12,013 nucleotides of DNA from Bacillota bacterium (GCA_021820825.1 JAKADD010000033.1:1-12013), one strand, 5' to 3'; positions 1 to 7,040 are shown, counted from the first letter of the stretch. Numbers and translations: made by a program. The notes: generated by a model from the letters alone, not told the origin.

Positions 1-519
1 GACCTGAAGCGGCTGCACCCTTTCGATCCCCGGACCGCGCAGCAAAAGACGCAAAGTCTCCTCCGAGTGAGACAGTCCTGTGCCGATGGGCGGCAAAGTC
101 AGCGCTGCGACCAGATGAATGACGGTCGCGCCGAGATGGGGCGCTTCCAGCGTGCCCCGGTCGATGCTGGCGCAACACGTCGCGGCAGCTTCGCCCACAG
201 CGTGGCTGTTGATGACGTAAGCGGCCTCTTCAAAGCGGTGAACGGACCGCGCCATCGTGAGACGCGTGATGGACGCGGTCCACTGTTCTGCGCTCTCCCC
301 GCAGACTGCGAAGGGCGTTTCGGCGTCGAGCAACGCAAGCGCGACCCAGTGCAGTTCTGGAAACGACACGCTGGGAGAACCGGGAGCGTTGCGGAATTCG
401 TCCGCAGGCGAGTGGGTGCGCAAGGGGTGAACCGTTCCAGGATGCGACATGGCCTTCAGCAAAGTGCGGTAGACGCGTTGCGTCATGCGGTCGTTGCTCG
501 TCGGATGGACGGATGTCAT
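1..519 (-). CDS. phnH: PhnH, carbon-phosphorus lyase subunit (3' end outside window)
   Basis: The reading frame starts at ATG 519-517 and stays open for 173 codons to the window edge, so the C-terminus is missing. PhnH is a core subunit of the cytoplasmic PhnGHIJ complex that turns alkylphosphonates into ribose-triphosphate-linked phosphonates and then breaks the C-P bond. The N-terminus reads as the usual PhnH opening: a Tyr-Arg-x-x-L-x-A-M-S-H-P-G segment around residues 14-25. Near the right end of the readable part there is the family hallmark LRGPGI. The ATG overlaps the phnG stop codon as ATGA, so translation is probably coupled to phnG. The rest of the phn operon (phnI, J, K and so on) would be expected to the left of the window. 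Family assignment is by remembered motifs and by its position after phnG. Confidence 0.9.
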   Translation of the reverse strand, partial: MTSVHPTSNDRMTQRVYRTLLKAMSHPGTVHPLRTHSPADEFRNAPGSPSVSFPELHWVALALLDAETPFAVCGESAEQWTASITRLTMARSVHRFEEAAYVINSHAVGEAAATCCASIDRGTLEAPHLGATVIHLVAALTLPPIGTGLSHSEETLRLLLRGPGIERVQPLQV

Positions 520-950
520 CGCCTGTCAAACTCCCCTTTCGTTGCAAAATCGACGCGGGACGCGGCCATCTGTGCGAATTCTCGCTCATGAAAACGCTGA
601 ATCTCCGCCTCTTGAGCCAGCAGACGCGAACGCCATTCGGCATTTTGGCGCCATTCGTCGCCCCACGCCGCATCCACAACTGCGAGTTCATAAGCGCGCT
701 GCAGCGATTCGCCCGCAAGCGCGCCGAATCCCAACGCCCCGCGGACGCTCACGGTGCATTCGCTGATGAGCACTTCCCCCAGATAAAACGGCGTTTTTGT
801 CACCGGATCATTGACCTTGGCCATGGTCACACTCAAACGCGGTGCAGAGACCACCTCCACAGCCACCTTGGATTCGATGGTCCGCGCCAGTTCCGCGAGC
901 AGTGTGGGTTCACCAAGCGCCAGAATGCGCGTGAGTCGACTTTTTTCCAT
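516..950 (-). CDS. phnG: PhnG, carbon-phosphorus lyase subunit
   Basis: A 144-residue protein, close to the usual ~150 of PhnG, the small subunit of the C-P lyase core complex involved in phosphonate breakdown. The family pattern is visible: a short helical N-terminus (MEKSRLTRILALGEP), then NDPVTKTPFYLGEVLISE around residues 65-82, then a G-F-G...G-x-S-L-x-x-A-x-x-x-A-V-V-D-A-A helix around 91-111. I chose ATG 950 because GGAGG lies 8 bases before it. The frame stays open up to 1079, but that stretch has no family resemblance and overlaps the end of the preceding gene. The stop codon overlaps the phnH start (ATGA). The gap of ~75 bases to the acetyltransferase remnant could hold a promoter, but I see no strong one. 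Confidence 0.92.
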   Translation of the reverse strand: MEKSRLTRILALGEPTLLAELARTIESKVAVEVVSAPRLSVTMAKVNDPVTKTPFYLGEVLISECTVSVRGALGFGALAGESLQRAYELAVVDAAWGDEWRQNAEWRSRLLAQEAEIQRFHEREFAQMAASRVDFATKGEFDRR

Positions 951-992
951 AGGACAGCCCTCCAAAACTTGTATGTCGGCACATGCCCCTAC

Positions 993-1013
993 ACGGTAAC
1001 TCGATGTAACGGG
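993..1013 (-). promoter_or_regulatory. Direct GTTAC repeat upstream of phnG (possible regulator site)
   Basis: On the minus strand GTTAC occurs twice with a 10-base period (1010-1006 and 1000-996), as TTACAT then TTACCG, about 45 bases upstream of phnG. Two TTA/C-rich half sites one helical turn apart recall PhoP/PhoB-type boxes, but the classic period is 11 and there is no third or fourth copy. This is only a weak hint of phosphate control. Confidence 0.15.
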
Positions 1014-1026
1014 GATTCTCCATATT

Positions 1027-1443
1027 TCACTGCTGGCCGTATTTAACGAGAAACTCGTACAGGTTGTCAAAGTCTGCAAACCGAGCCGTCAGTTGCTCGC
1101 GACTCCAATCCCACCATGCAGTTTTCAGTAAGGACTGTGCGATTCCTGGAGGGAACCGATCTCGAAGTTTTGCCGCCGGAACCCCCGCAACAATCGTGTA
1201 CGCCGGCACATCTTTTGTCACCACCGCACCAGCGCCGACAACGGCGCCAGTGCCAATGTGAATTCCCGCTAACACGATGGCGCCGTGCCCAATCCACACA
1301 TCGTGGTCAATGGTCACCCGTTGCTGACGCCGCCAAGCGAAAATGCGGCCATCGTCCGCATCTGCAAACCCGTACGCGCGACGGCGATACGTTGCGTGAT
1401 GTTGTGTCACACGATCTGTCGGATGATTGACCGGTCCGATGCT
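1027..1443 (-). pseudogene. 5'-truncated phosphonate-cluster hexapeptide acetyltransferase
   Basis: The frame encodes the C-terminal ~138 residues of a left-handed beta-helix acyltransferase of the type found in phosphonate operons (the family I know as TIGR03308, about 200 residues). Recognisable parts are a [14 protein letters not shown] segment with the NH that would carry the catalytic histidine in xenobiotic-acetyltransferase relatives, then [14 protein letters not shown], hexapeptide repeats ([33 protein letters not shown]), VAGVPAAK, and a C-terminal AWWDW helix. The homologous sequence begins within a few codons of TGA 1446-1444, which is also the in-frame stop of the hydrolase upstream. 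The N-terminal ~70 residues, including the first helix coils, are absent. A GTG at 1410 could start a 127-residue product but would leave out the NHP segment. I read this as a decapitated remnant; a short product made by reinitiation after the hydrolase stop is possible. Confidence 0.75.
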
Positions 1444-2028
1444 TCACCCAGAGATGCGCTCGTTTCGTCCCTGGACAAGCGTGTCCACCTCCCCCATAAA
1501 GCGTTCCATGGTGGTGTACACATGACCGTGGAGACCAAGCGCCGTCGCAGCTACGATGTTGCGCTCTCTATCGTCGACGAACAGACACTCGTCCGGCAAA
1601 GAGGGGGTCAGGGTCAGCGCATGGCGATAGATCGCAGGATCGGGTTTTGCCATGCCGACTCGCGCGGAATTGACGACATAGTCAAAGAGATTGTCCACAG
1701 CGTATCGCGCCAACCGTTCTTCCAAGTCCAAGTCCGCATTGCTGACGGCGATGATGTGTAAATGGCGACGCTTTCGATTGGACCGAATCCAGTCGACCAG
1801 ACTGTCGTTGCGTGTGACTTCGGAGGTTCGTTTCATCTGCACAAGCGTGTCCAGGTCCATACCGAGTCGACCAGCGGCGTGTCGCAGATGGTCCTCCTGT
1901 GACACCTGCCCCGTTTTGCACTCGAACCACAGACTCTGGTCATCGTACAGGGTCGCGAACACTCCGCGCAACGCGGGATTGGTAAGCAGGATGACATCGC
2001 CAATGTCAAAAAAGATGGTCGTGATCAT
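1444..2028 (-). CDS. HAD-superfamily (subclass IA, YihX-like) hydrolase
   Basis: A 194-residue cytoplasmic protein with all four HAD motifs. Motif I is FFDIGDVIL, with nucleophile Asp8; the usual second Asp is replaced by Gly, as in the FDLGNV group of YihX-like phosphatases. Motif II is IIAVSNAD with Ser96, motif III has Lys128 in MAKPDP, and motif IV has Asp152-Asp153 in LFVDDRERN. These proteins usually hydrolyse small phosphate monoesters such as sugar phosphates. Start ATG 2028 has GAGG about 10 bases upstream. The gene follows the ABC permease genes on the same strand with a 106-base gap, so it may process a phosphorylated compound brought in by that transporter; this is inference. Its stop codon is in frame with the acetyltransferase remnant immediately downstream, so the last few residues could derive from that gene. 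Confidence 0.85.
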   Translation of the reverse strand: MITTIFFDIGDVILLTNPALRGVFATLYDDQSLWFECKTGQVSQEDHLRHAAGRLGMDLDTLVQMKRTSEVTRNDSLVDWIRSNRKRRHLHIIAVSNADLDLEERLARYAVDNLFDYVVNSARVGMAKPDPAIYRHALTLTPSLPDECLFVDDRERNIVAATALGLHGHVYTTMERFMGEVDTLVQGRNERISG

Positions 2029-2134
2029 GAATGGGAAACCTCATTTCAACGATAGATTTTCACGGATCATGCCAATGACACGAACCACTTTTGCCACACG
2101 GGTGACAGCGCTTGAACGAGCACCCCCATGATCC

Positions 2135-2962
2135 TCAATACTCCGCGCTTCGCCCAGACACAGAGGCGATCAGGTACTTTTGCGTGATCATAAACACGAT
2201 GATAATCGGCACCAGCGTCATCAGCGCAGCGGATGACACCTCCCGCCAGTGCGTGCCGTCGAAGCCCTGGAAATACGACAGGGCCACCTCGATCGGTCGC
2301 GCACGTCGGCCTTGGGTCAGGATGAGCGGCCACTGAAAGGAACTCCACTGCGCAGTGAACGTCAGCAAAACCACCGTGGCCACCGCCGGTTTGGCAAGCG
2401 GCATCGCAATGCGCCAAAGAAACGTCCACCAGGTGCCACCATCCAGACGACAGGCATCCCACAGGCTGGCAGGGAGACTCTTGAAAAACTGCCGGAACAG
2501 AAATATGGAGAACACACTGGCACTAAACGGAAAAATCTGTCCGGCCAAACTGTTGACCATCCGCAAATGATAGGCGATCACATAGTCGGGCACCAGAATC
2601 GCTTCAAAGGGAACCATCAGCGCGGACAGAAGCAGGGCAAAGAGCGCCTCGCGCCCAGGAAAGCGCACAAAAGCCAGCGAATAGCCAGCCAAAGCCCCGG
2701 TGATCGTAACGATCACGATTGTTATGCCAGTGATGATGATGGAGTGAAGAAAATAAAGCGCCCACGGCTGGGCCGCTAGAGTACGCAAAAACGGATGAAA
2801 ATCAAAAGATGGCCACAAATTCGGTGGAAGCGTGAAGATTTGCGACCGTTTGGCCACGCCCAGAACCAGCGCCCAGTAAAAAGGGAACAGGAAGATCACC
2901 GCCACGACCATCATGAGCAGATAATGCAACACCCTGTGGATCCACCGAATCGTCAGCGCCAT
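2135..2962 (-). CDS. ABC transporter permease, UgpE/MalG type
   Basis: A 275-residue integral membrane protein, the usual length for the second permease of carbohydrate/glycerol-3-phosphate (CUT1) importers. It has about six hydrophobic segments, the first near residues 12-34, others near 72-95, 106-125, 140-158, 190-205 and 248-268. The cytoplasmic EAA loop that contacts the ATPase lies at about 164-190, reading SLWDACRLDGG then IAMPLAKP, so the EAA core is DAC here. The ATG at 2962 has AAAGGAGAG five bases upstream. It follows the partner permease after 43 bases and is clearly co-transcribed with it. Which solute is moved cannot be told from the permease; UgpE-like proteins transport sn-glycerol-3-phosphate, and close relatives move oligosaccharides. 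No gene for the ATP-binding subunit is present in the window. Confidence 0.9.
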   Translation of the reverse strand: MALTIRWIHRVLHYLLMMVVAVIFLFPFYWALVLGVAKRSQIFTLPPNLWPSFDFHPFLRTLAAQPWALYFLHSIIITGITIVIVTITGALAGYSLAFVRFPGREALFALLLSALMVPFEAILVPDYVIAYHLRMVNSLAGQIFPFSASVFSIFLFRQFFKSLPASLWDACRLDGGTWWTFLWRIAMPLAKPAVATVVLLTFTAQWSSFQWPLILTQGRRARPIEVALSYFQGFDGTHWREVSSAALMTLVPIIIVFMITQKYLIASVSGRSAEY

Positions 2963-3005
2963 GCCTACTCTCCTTTGCGCACCCGCGTCCCCCTCGGGTG
3001 CGCTG

Positions 3006-3989
3006 TCATTGATAAAATGTGAATCGTTCCCCGAGTCGATGCTGGATCATCGTGAGAATGAAGATGATCAGAAACAGCACCATGGACACCGCTGCGCCGT
3101 AGCTGTAGTGAAAACCGATAAAGGCGGACTTGTACAGGTATACGGCTGTCGTCGTCGTGCTGCCTAGCGGACCCCCGCCGCCGCCAAACTGCCCTCCGGT
3201 CATGGCGTAGATCGGTCCAAAGGTTTGCATGGACTGGATCGTCGTGACAATGACGACAAACAGCAGCACCGGCGACAGAAGCGGCAACACGACATGCCAA
3301 AACGTCTGCGCACCGCTCGCGCCGTCCAGTTGCGCGGCCTCCATCGTTTCCGGAGGCACGTTCGCCAGCCCCGCCAGAAACAGCACAACGGAGAACCCAA
3401 GGTTGTGCCACAGGTTGTTGATCATGACGGCGGGCATCGCCCATGTGGTGCTGGTGAGCCACTGGAGCGCGGGCAGGTGCAGGGCGGTGAGCACCGCATT
3501 GGCCAAGCCGAACTGGGGGTTGAAGATGAACACCCACACGATTGATGTTGCAATGGTTGGCGTTACATACGGCAGAAATACGGCGGCGCGAAAAAACGTG
3601 AGTCCCGGCGTTTTTCGCCGAGGTGAACCCTGAAGCAACCACGCGATCAACAGCCCAAATCCGATCGTCGCCGGAACCATGACCCCACTGTAGTAGGCGG
3701 TGACCGTAAGCGATTGGAGAAATCCGGAGATGGGATTGAGCAGTTGTTCGTAGTGCAGCAGGCCCACCCACTGAGAGGCGCCAAACCCCGCCAGATTCCA
3801 GTGATACAGACTGATGAGGGCGACCAAAAGAGCGGGAAAATACGTAAACGTCGCAAGGAGTACGAGGGCTGGCAGGACCAGTCCATACCCCAACGCCAAG
3901 GAGCCGCCCAGCCGTCTCCAGCGGACCCGTCCGGAAGACCGGATCCGCATCTGGGTCGTTTGTTCGATCGCCAACACAAACACCCCCAT
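3006..3989 (-). CDS. ABC transporter permease, UgpA/MalF type
   Basis: About 327 residues from ATG 3989, the first permease of the CUT1-type importer. An Arg-rich N-terminus (MRIRSSGRVRWRRLGG) precedes the first membrane segment; further hydrophobic segments follow, and the EAA loop is at about 217-237 (EAAQLDGASGAQTFWHVVLP). In the segment before the last membrane helix, a Gly-rich stretch (GGQFGGGGGPLGSTTTT) stands where relatives usually have a shorter TGGGPGNSTTTL, so it looks enlarged by a few glycines. The start is uncertain. The frame opens with GTG 4040 but has no clear ribosome site there. ATG 3989 has a weak GGGA, and ATG 3950 has none. The gene lies 70 bases after the binding-protein gene and 43 bases before the second permease. 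Confidence 0.88.
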   Translation of the reverse strand: MGVFVLAIEQTTQMRIRSSGRVRWRRLGGSLALGYGLVLPALVLLATFTYFPALLVALISLYHWNLAGFGASQWVGLLHYEQLLNPISGFLQSLTVTAYYSGVMVPATIGFGLLIAWLLQGSPRRKTPGLTFFRAAVFLPYVTPTIATSIVWVFIFNPQFGLANAVLTALHLPALQWLTSTTWAMPAVMINNLWHNLGFSVVLFLAGLANVPPETMEAAQLDGASGAQTFWHVVLPLLSPVLLFVVIVTTIQSMQTFGPIYAMTGGQFGGGGGPLGSTTTTAVYLYKSAFIGFHYSYGAAVSMVLFLIIFILTMIQHRLGERFTFYQ

Positions 3990-4059
3990 TTGTTCCCAGC
4001 GCGATATACCGACCGCGCCGCGCTGGGAACTTCGAATCACGCGCCGCTTGCAGCGCGCT

Positions 4060-5376
4060 TCAGATAGCGAGCCCTTTCAGGAAGCTGGTACCCTGCGTCT
4101 CCATGTTTTTCAGCGCCTGTGACAGGCTCTCCTTATGCTGGATGACCTCCTGGATCTGCGTCTGAATCACGCTATCGACCGCAATCTGGTTGGGTCCGAG
4201 GATTTTGTGGATCACATTGCCGTTTTCCAGCTCGTGAAGGGCCACGGCCGTGCCGTTGTACGGACCCGGATTTTTCCAGAATGCCGGACCCGCGGCCTTC
4301 GCCACAGCGGGTACATCGGCGCGGCTGATCGGAGGTTCGCCGCCCTGTACGGCCCAGATTGCCTGACCCACCGGCGAATCAAAGAACTTGATGAAATTCC
4401 ACGCCGCCTGCTGTTGCGCCGCCGAAGAATGCCGGAAGATTACGAAGGAGAGTCCTTGGTAGAGAGTGAAGCTCTTGCCCGTTGTACCCGGCGGCACCGG
4501 GAACACGCCGACCGGAAACTTATTCGCGACCCCTTCTCGGACCATCTCGTATCCGTCGGCCGTATTTTCGAGGATGCCAAGTTTCCCGGCAGCAAAATCC
4601 TCAAAACTCGTATTATAGGAAAGGATGTGCACTCCGTAGGCATTGTCGCGCGCCACCAGTTGGCGGATGGTTGTGGCCATCGCCGGGGAATTCAGATCGA
4701 GTTGGGTCGGGTGCCCCGGCACGAAGAAATGCCCGCCGTTGCTATAAAACAGCGGTGACCAGTCGTTGCGATCCAGCCGTGCGCCCAGCCCCATCGCGCC
4801 GGTCTTTCTCTGAATGACCTGAGCGTCCTGGAGTAGTTGCCCCCAGGTGGCAGGGTTTTTTTTCAGGCCAGCCTTCTTCCACAGGTTCGCGTTGTAGAAG
4901 AATTCGGCCACCTTGATATCGACCGGAAAGAGGTACTGCTGCCCGTTTGGCGTGAATTCGGCCTTCCAGACGCCGGGCCAGATGCCCTTCAATTGCGCGG
5001 CGGGAAATCCGTTCTTTCCATAGATTAGCGGCTTCAGGTTGACGAGTGCGCCCGCCTGTTCGTAGCCGTACTGCGGTCCGTGGCCGATCATGGCCATGAC
5101 CGGCGGATCGCCGGCCTGCACCGCCGCCAAGGCTTTGGCCGACGCCGTGGTGACATGCACCACGATCCGGATGTTCGGATGTTGGTGTTCGAAGACTCTT
5201 ACGATATGCGCCAAGGCCTCGCCCTGCTGGTTCGACGCGCTGTGCGATTCCCAAAATGTTACGACGACAGGCGGTTTCTGAGCGGCAAAAGAGGGCTGCG
5301 CCACGGCAAAAATTCCCCCGAGCGCCAATGCCGAACTTGCCAGCAGAGCCGTTGCTCCGCGCTTCACGCTTTTCAT
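4060..5376 (-). CDS. Extracellular solute-binding protein, UgpB family (CUT1-type ABC importer)
   Basis: A 438-residue secreted binding protein. The start is ATG 5376, with GGAGGGGG about 10 bases upstream; the frame runs open to 5586, but the extra part lies in the promoter region. Residues 1-32 form a Sec signal peptide: KSVKR, a hydrophobic core (ALLASSALALGGIFAV), then AQPSFA with an AXA-type cleavage site before AQKPP. There is no lipobox cysteine. The mature protein has the family 1 pattern: VVVTFWESHSA, FEHQHPNIRIVVHV, FFYNANLWKKAGLKKNPATWGQLL, and a C-terminal FIKFFDSPVGQAIWAVQGGEPP. It should capture the substrate outside the membrane and pass it to the two permeases downstream. UgpB-like homology suggests glycerol-3-phosphate, its diesters or a sugar; the ligand is not determined by what I can see. 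Confidence 0.88.
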   Translation of the reverse strand: MKSVKRGATALLASSALALGGIFAVAQPSFAAQKPPVVVTFWESHSASNQQGEALAHIVRVFEHQHPNIRIVVHVTTASAKALAAVQAGDPPVMAMIGHGPQYGYEQAGALVNLKPLIYGKNGFPAAQLKGIWPGVWKAEFTPNGQQYLFPVDIKVAEFFYNANLWKKAGLKKNPATWGQLLQDAQVIQRKTGAMGLGARLDRNDWSPLFYSNGGHFFVPGHPTQLDLNSPAMATTIRQLVARDNAYGVHILSYNTSFEDFAAGKLGILENTADGYEMVREGVANKFPVGVFPVPPGTTGKSFTLYQGLSFVIFRHSSAAQQQAAWNFIKFFDSPVGQAIWAVQGGEPPISRADVPAVAKAAGPAFWKNPGPYNGTAVALHELENGNVIHKILGPNQIAVDSVIQTQIQEVIQHKESLSQALKNMETQGTSFLKGLAI

Positions 5377-5416
5377 GAATCTATTTCCCCCTCCGTATGG
5401 TGTGCTGACACAATCT

Positions 5417-5444
5417 ATTATCCTGAAAGATGATTGCGTTTCAG
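5417..5444 (-). promoter_or_regulatory. Candidate promoter and operator-like inverted repeat before the transporter operon
   Basis: On the minus strand GATAAT (5422-5417) lies 16 bases after CTGAAA (5444-5439), a weak sigma-A-like pair about 40 bases before the binding-protein ATG. The -35-like hexamer is also one arm of a perfect six-base inverted repeat, CTGAAA at 5423-5428 and TTTCAG at 5439-5444 with 10 bases between. An operator covering the -35 would suit a regulated uptake operon. Spacing and matches are modest, so this is a suggestion. Confidence 0.3.
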
Positions 5445-5573
5445 TGTGGAAGGGGTCCGCGTTGGATGAATAGTTGATAAGGGAAAAATCAGAATGGTGT
5501 TGCGGGATTGTGAATACGGTGACGAAAACGCTGTCAGAAATGATAGGAACCACAATCGCAAGGCGGGCAATCC

Positions 5574-5587
5574 GATGCGAACGCATC
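5574..5587. repeat. Short perfect palindrome at the response-regulator stop codon
   Basis: GATGCG-AA-CGCATC overlaps the TGA of the response regulator gene. Read on the minus strand it would form a small hairpin at the end of that gene, but no run of T follows, so it is not a standard intrinsic terminator. It may simply stabilise the mRNA end or be chance. Confidence 0.3.
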
Positions 5588-6272
5588 AGCCCAGTCTGTA
5601 CCCGACCCCGTATACGGTTTTGATCACCGGGTCACCCGTCGCCCTGTACAGTTTTCGTTGCAGATGGTTGAGATGTGACGTGATGTTGTGGAAGTTTACG
5701 TCACTCGTGCCCGTTTCGTGCAACCCCTTGGCCAGTTGTGCTCGGGTAAGCAGCGACTTCGGTCTCTCCATCATGTACGCGAGCAATTTCAGTTCAGTAG
5801 AAGTGAGCAGGATCTCCTTGTTTCCATACGTGACGCTGTAATTCTGCGTATCCACTTCCAGTCTGTCCTGATGAAAGGCCCACGCCAGCGGTGGGATGAT
5901 CTGTTCGCCCGCTTGGGAGGTGCGGGTGAGATGCCGCACCCGCACCTCCAGTTCCCGCAGACTGAACGGTTTCACCACATAGTCGTCGGCGCCCTGATCC
6001 AGACCATATACCCGGTCACTCACACTTGACTTCGCAGTCAGAAGAATGACCTTGGCTGTACGGTTGTGTTTGATTTGTTGACAGATCGTCAAGCCGTCGA
6101 GACCGGGCAGCACCCAGTCCAGAATCACCACGTCAAATGACTCGCTAAGCGCAAGACTCAGCCCCGTGTATCCGTCATGCGCAACCTGACACTCGTGGCC
6201 CTGCTGGTGCATGAACAAGGATATGGTTTCGGCTGTTCGCAGTTCGTCGTCGACAATCAGGATCGTTGCGAT
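5586..6272 (-). CDS. OmpR/PhoB-family response regulator (best start is ATC)
   Basis: A 228-residue two-component regulator: receiver domain at 1-115 and winged-helix DNA-binding domain at ~130-228. Counting from the ATC at 6272, the receiver residues sit at the classic positions: acidic pair Asp8-Asp9, phosphoacceptor Asp52 in VVILDWVLPGLDG, Thr79 in LLTAKS, and Lys101 in VVKPFS. The output domain has ILLTSTELKLLAYM and ends with VIKTVYGVGYRLG. The family normally begins Met-x-x-ILIVDDE. Here that point is ATC (giving fMet-ATILIVDDE if used), with GGAGGGG seven bases upstream. No ATG, GTG or TTG lies nearby; the only in-frame ones are GTGs at 6401, 6392 and 6383, which would add an Arg-rich 38-44 residue tail unlike the family. 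No histidine kinase is in the window. It lies directly upstream of the transporter operon on the same strand and may control it. Confidence 0.82.
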   Translation of the reverse strand: MATILIVDDELRTAETISLFMHQQGHECQVAHDGYTGLSLALSESFDVVILDWVLPGLDGLTICQQIKHNRTAKVILLTAKSSVSDRVYGLDQGADDYVVKPFSLRELEVRVRHLTRTSQAGEQIIPPLAWAFHQDRLEVDTQNYSVTYGNKEILLTSTELKLLAYMMERPKSLLTRAQLAKGLHETGTSDVNFHNITSHLNHLQRKLYRATGDPVIKTVYGVGYRLG

Positions 6273-6797
6273 GGTGGAGCCCCTCCCGCAAACGAATGCT
6301 GATAGTGTTTGTCTGGACGGGGGTTCGAACTTCGCTTCGCCGCGTCGTCGTCTTGCGCGAAAGAAGCCTGCGCACGAAACCACGACGCGCACTCGGCGCA
6401 CGCTGTTGCGCGACGCCCGTGCTCAGCTTGCGTTCCACTCTTAGGACACGCCACTATCGATTGATAGTATCCACTCTACCAACCTTCTGTAATGAACGGA
6501 TGAGCAACAGGTCTGGAAATCGTAAAAAGTGGCGGCGTGTTCGCGCCGGAGCAGCATTGATTTGTGACGAACATTTCGTAGCGCCAAGCGTCGGCCTAGG
6601 TGTTGGTGCCCACATGCAGGCCATCTCCTCTGGTCTTCAACAGCATCAACTCGACTCAGCAGACAGGGATTGGGTGAGCGCTTGCCGTGAGGCAATCAGC
6701 AAGAGGCGGTGACTGGACCGTTCCCGCATTTCTCAGGAGTGCGCACTCTGGTTTTGATGAACAGACCGGAAATTGTGCAAACAAGTGACCAAACGCT
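6273..6797. other. About 525 bases without a convincing gene
   Basis: This stretch between the response regulator and the zinc-ribbon gene has short open frames on both strands, but none has a plausible ribosome site together with a protein-like or familiar product. It holds the candidate regulator promoter at 6453-6492 and one arm (6761-6770) of a perfect 10-base inverted repeat. It may include decayed sequence; I cannot assign it to a known family. Confidence 0.5.
6453..6492 (-). promoter_or_regulatory. Candidate promoter for the response regulator with overlapping palindrome
   Basis: On the minus strand TTACAG (6492-6487) and TACTAT (6469-6464) are separated by exactly 17 bases, a moderate match to a sigma-A promoter. 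A perfect inverted repeat ACTATC-GATT-GATAGT (6453-6468) overlaps the -10 element and would be well placed for autoregulation or repression. It would give a leader of roughly 190 bases before the proposed ATC start. Confidence 0.3.
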
Positions 6798-6823
6798 TTA
6801 CTGTTCGTTCTTATCCGGTCTGT
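6761..6823. repeat. Perfect 10-base inverted repeat around the end of the zinc-ribbon gene
   Basis: ACAGACCGGA at 6761-6770 and its exact reverse complement TCCGGTCTGT at 6814-6823 are separated by 43 bases, with the zinc-ribbon gene's stop codon (6798-6800) between them. The right arm lies inside the coding sequence, in the codons for residues near Arg-Pro-Asp. No T run follows either arm, so it is not a typical terminator. It could be a long-loop hairpin in the mRNA, a protein-binding pair, or the ends of a tiny element. Confidence 0.45.
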
Positions 6824-7040
6824 GAAAGGTATCCTGTTTAATCGGGTGTTCATGTCCACATCTCGTGCAAATAAATAGCCATTTATTGGCATTTGTGCCT
6901 TTGCCTGATTCCCGAACAACCGCATCGTGGACGGCCGCTTCCAGGGGGCTATTACAGCATTGAGGACAATAGGCAGTGCGTGTGCTGTGAGACCATGGCA
7001 TCCAGTCATCACCTTCTTTCAAGTGGGTGACGATTATCAT
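6798..7040 (-). CDS. Small zinc-ribbon protein
   Basis: An 80-residue protein with two CXXC knuckles, YCPQCC at about 24-29 and FICTRCGH at 56-63, about 30 residues apart, the usual layout of a single zinc ribbon. The end is polar (HPIKQDTFHRPDKNEQ). There is no membrane segment. The ATG at 7040 overlaps the stop of the preceding gene as ATGA, which supports coupled translation from there. A second ATG at 7001 has GAAGG about 10 bases upstream and would still keep both knuckles. I do not recognise a specific family. Such miniproteins bind nucleic acid or act as metal-binding partners; no function is assigned. Confidence 0.6.
   Translation of the reverse strand: MIIVTHLKEGDDWMPWSHSTRTAYCPQCCNSPLEAAVHDAVVRESGKGTNANKWLFICTRCGHEHPIKQDTFHRPDKNEQ

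Noticed and set aside
2249..2779. 176-residue open frame on the plus strand
   Set aside because: Antisense shadow of the UgpE-type permease; Arg/Gly/His-rich composition unlike a real protein.
4135..4758. 207-residue open frame on the plus strand
   Set aside because: It lies wholly opposite the binding-protein gene, has no ribosome site or recognisable domain, and is explained by the codon bias of the real gene.
6175..6454. Several short frames on both strands around the regulator start
   Set aside because: Arg/Ser-rich translations without ribosome sites; overlapping the regulator and its leader.
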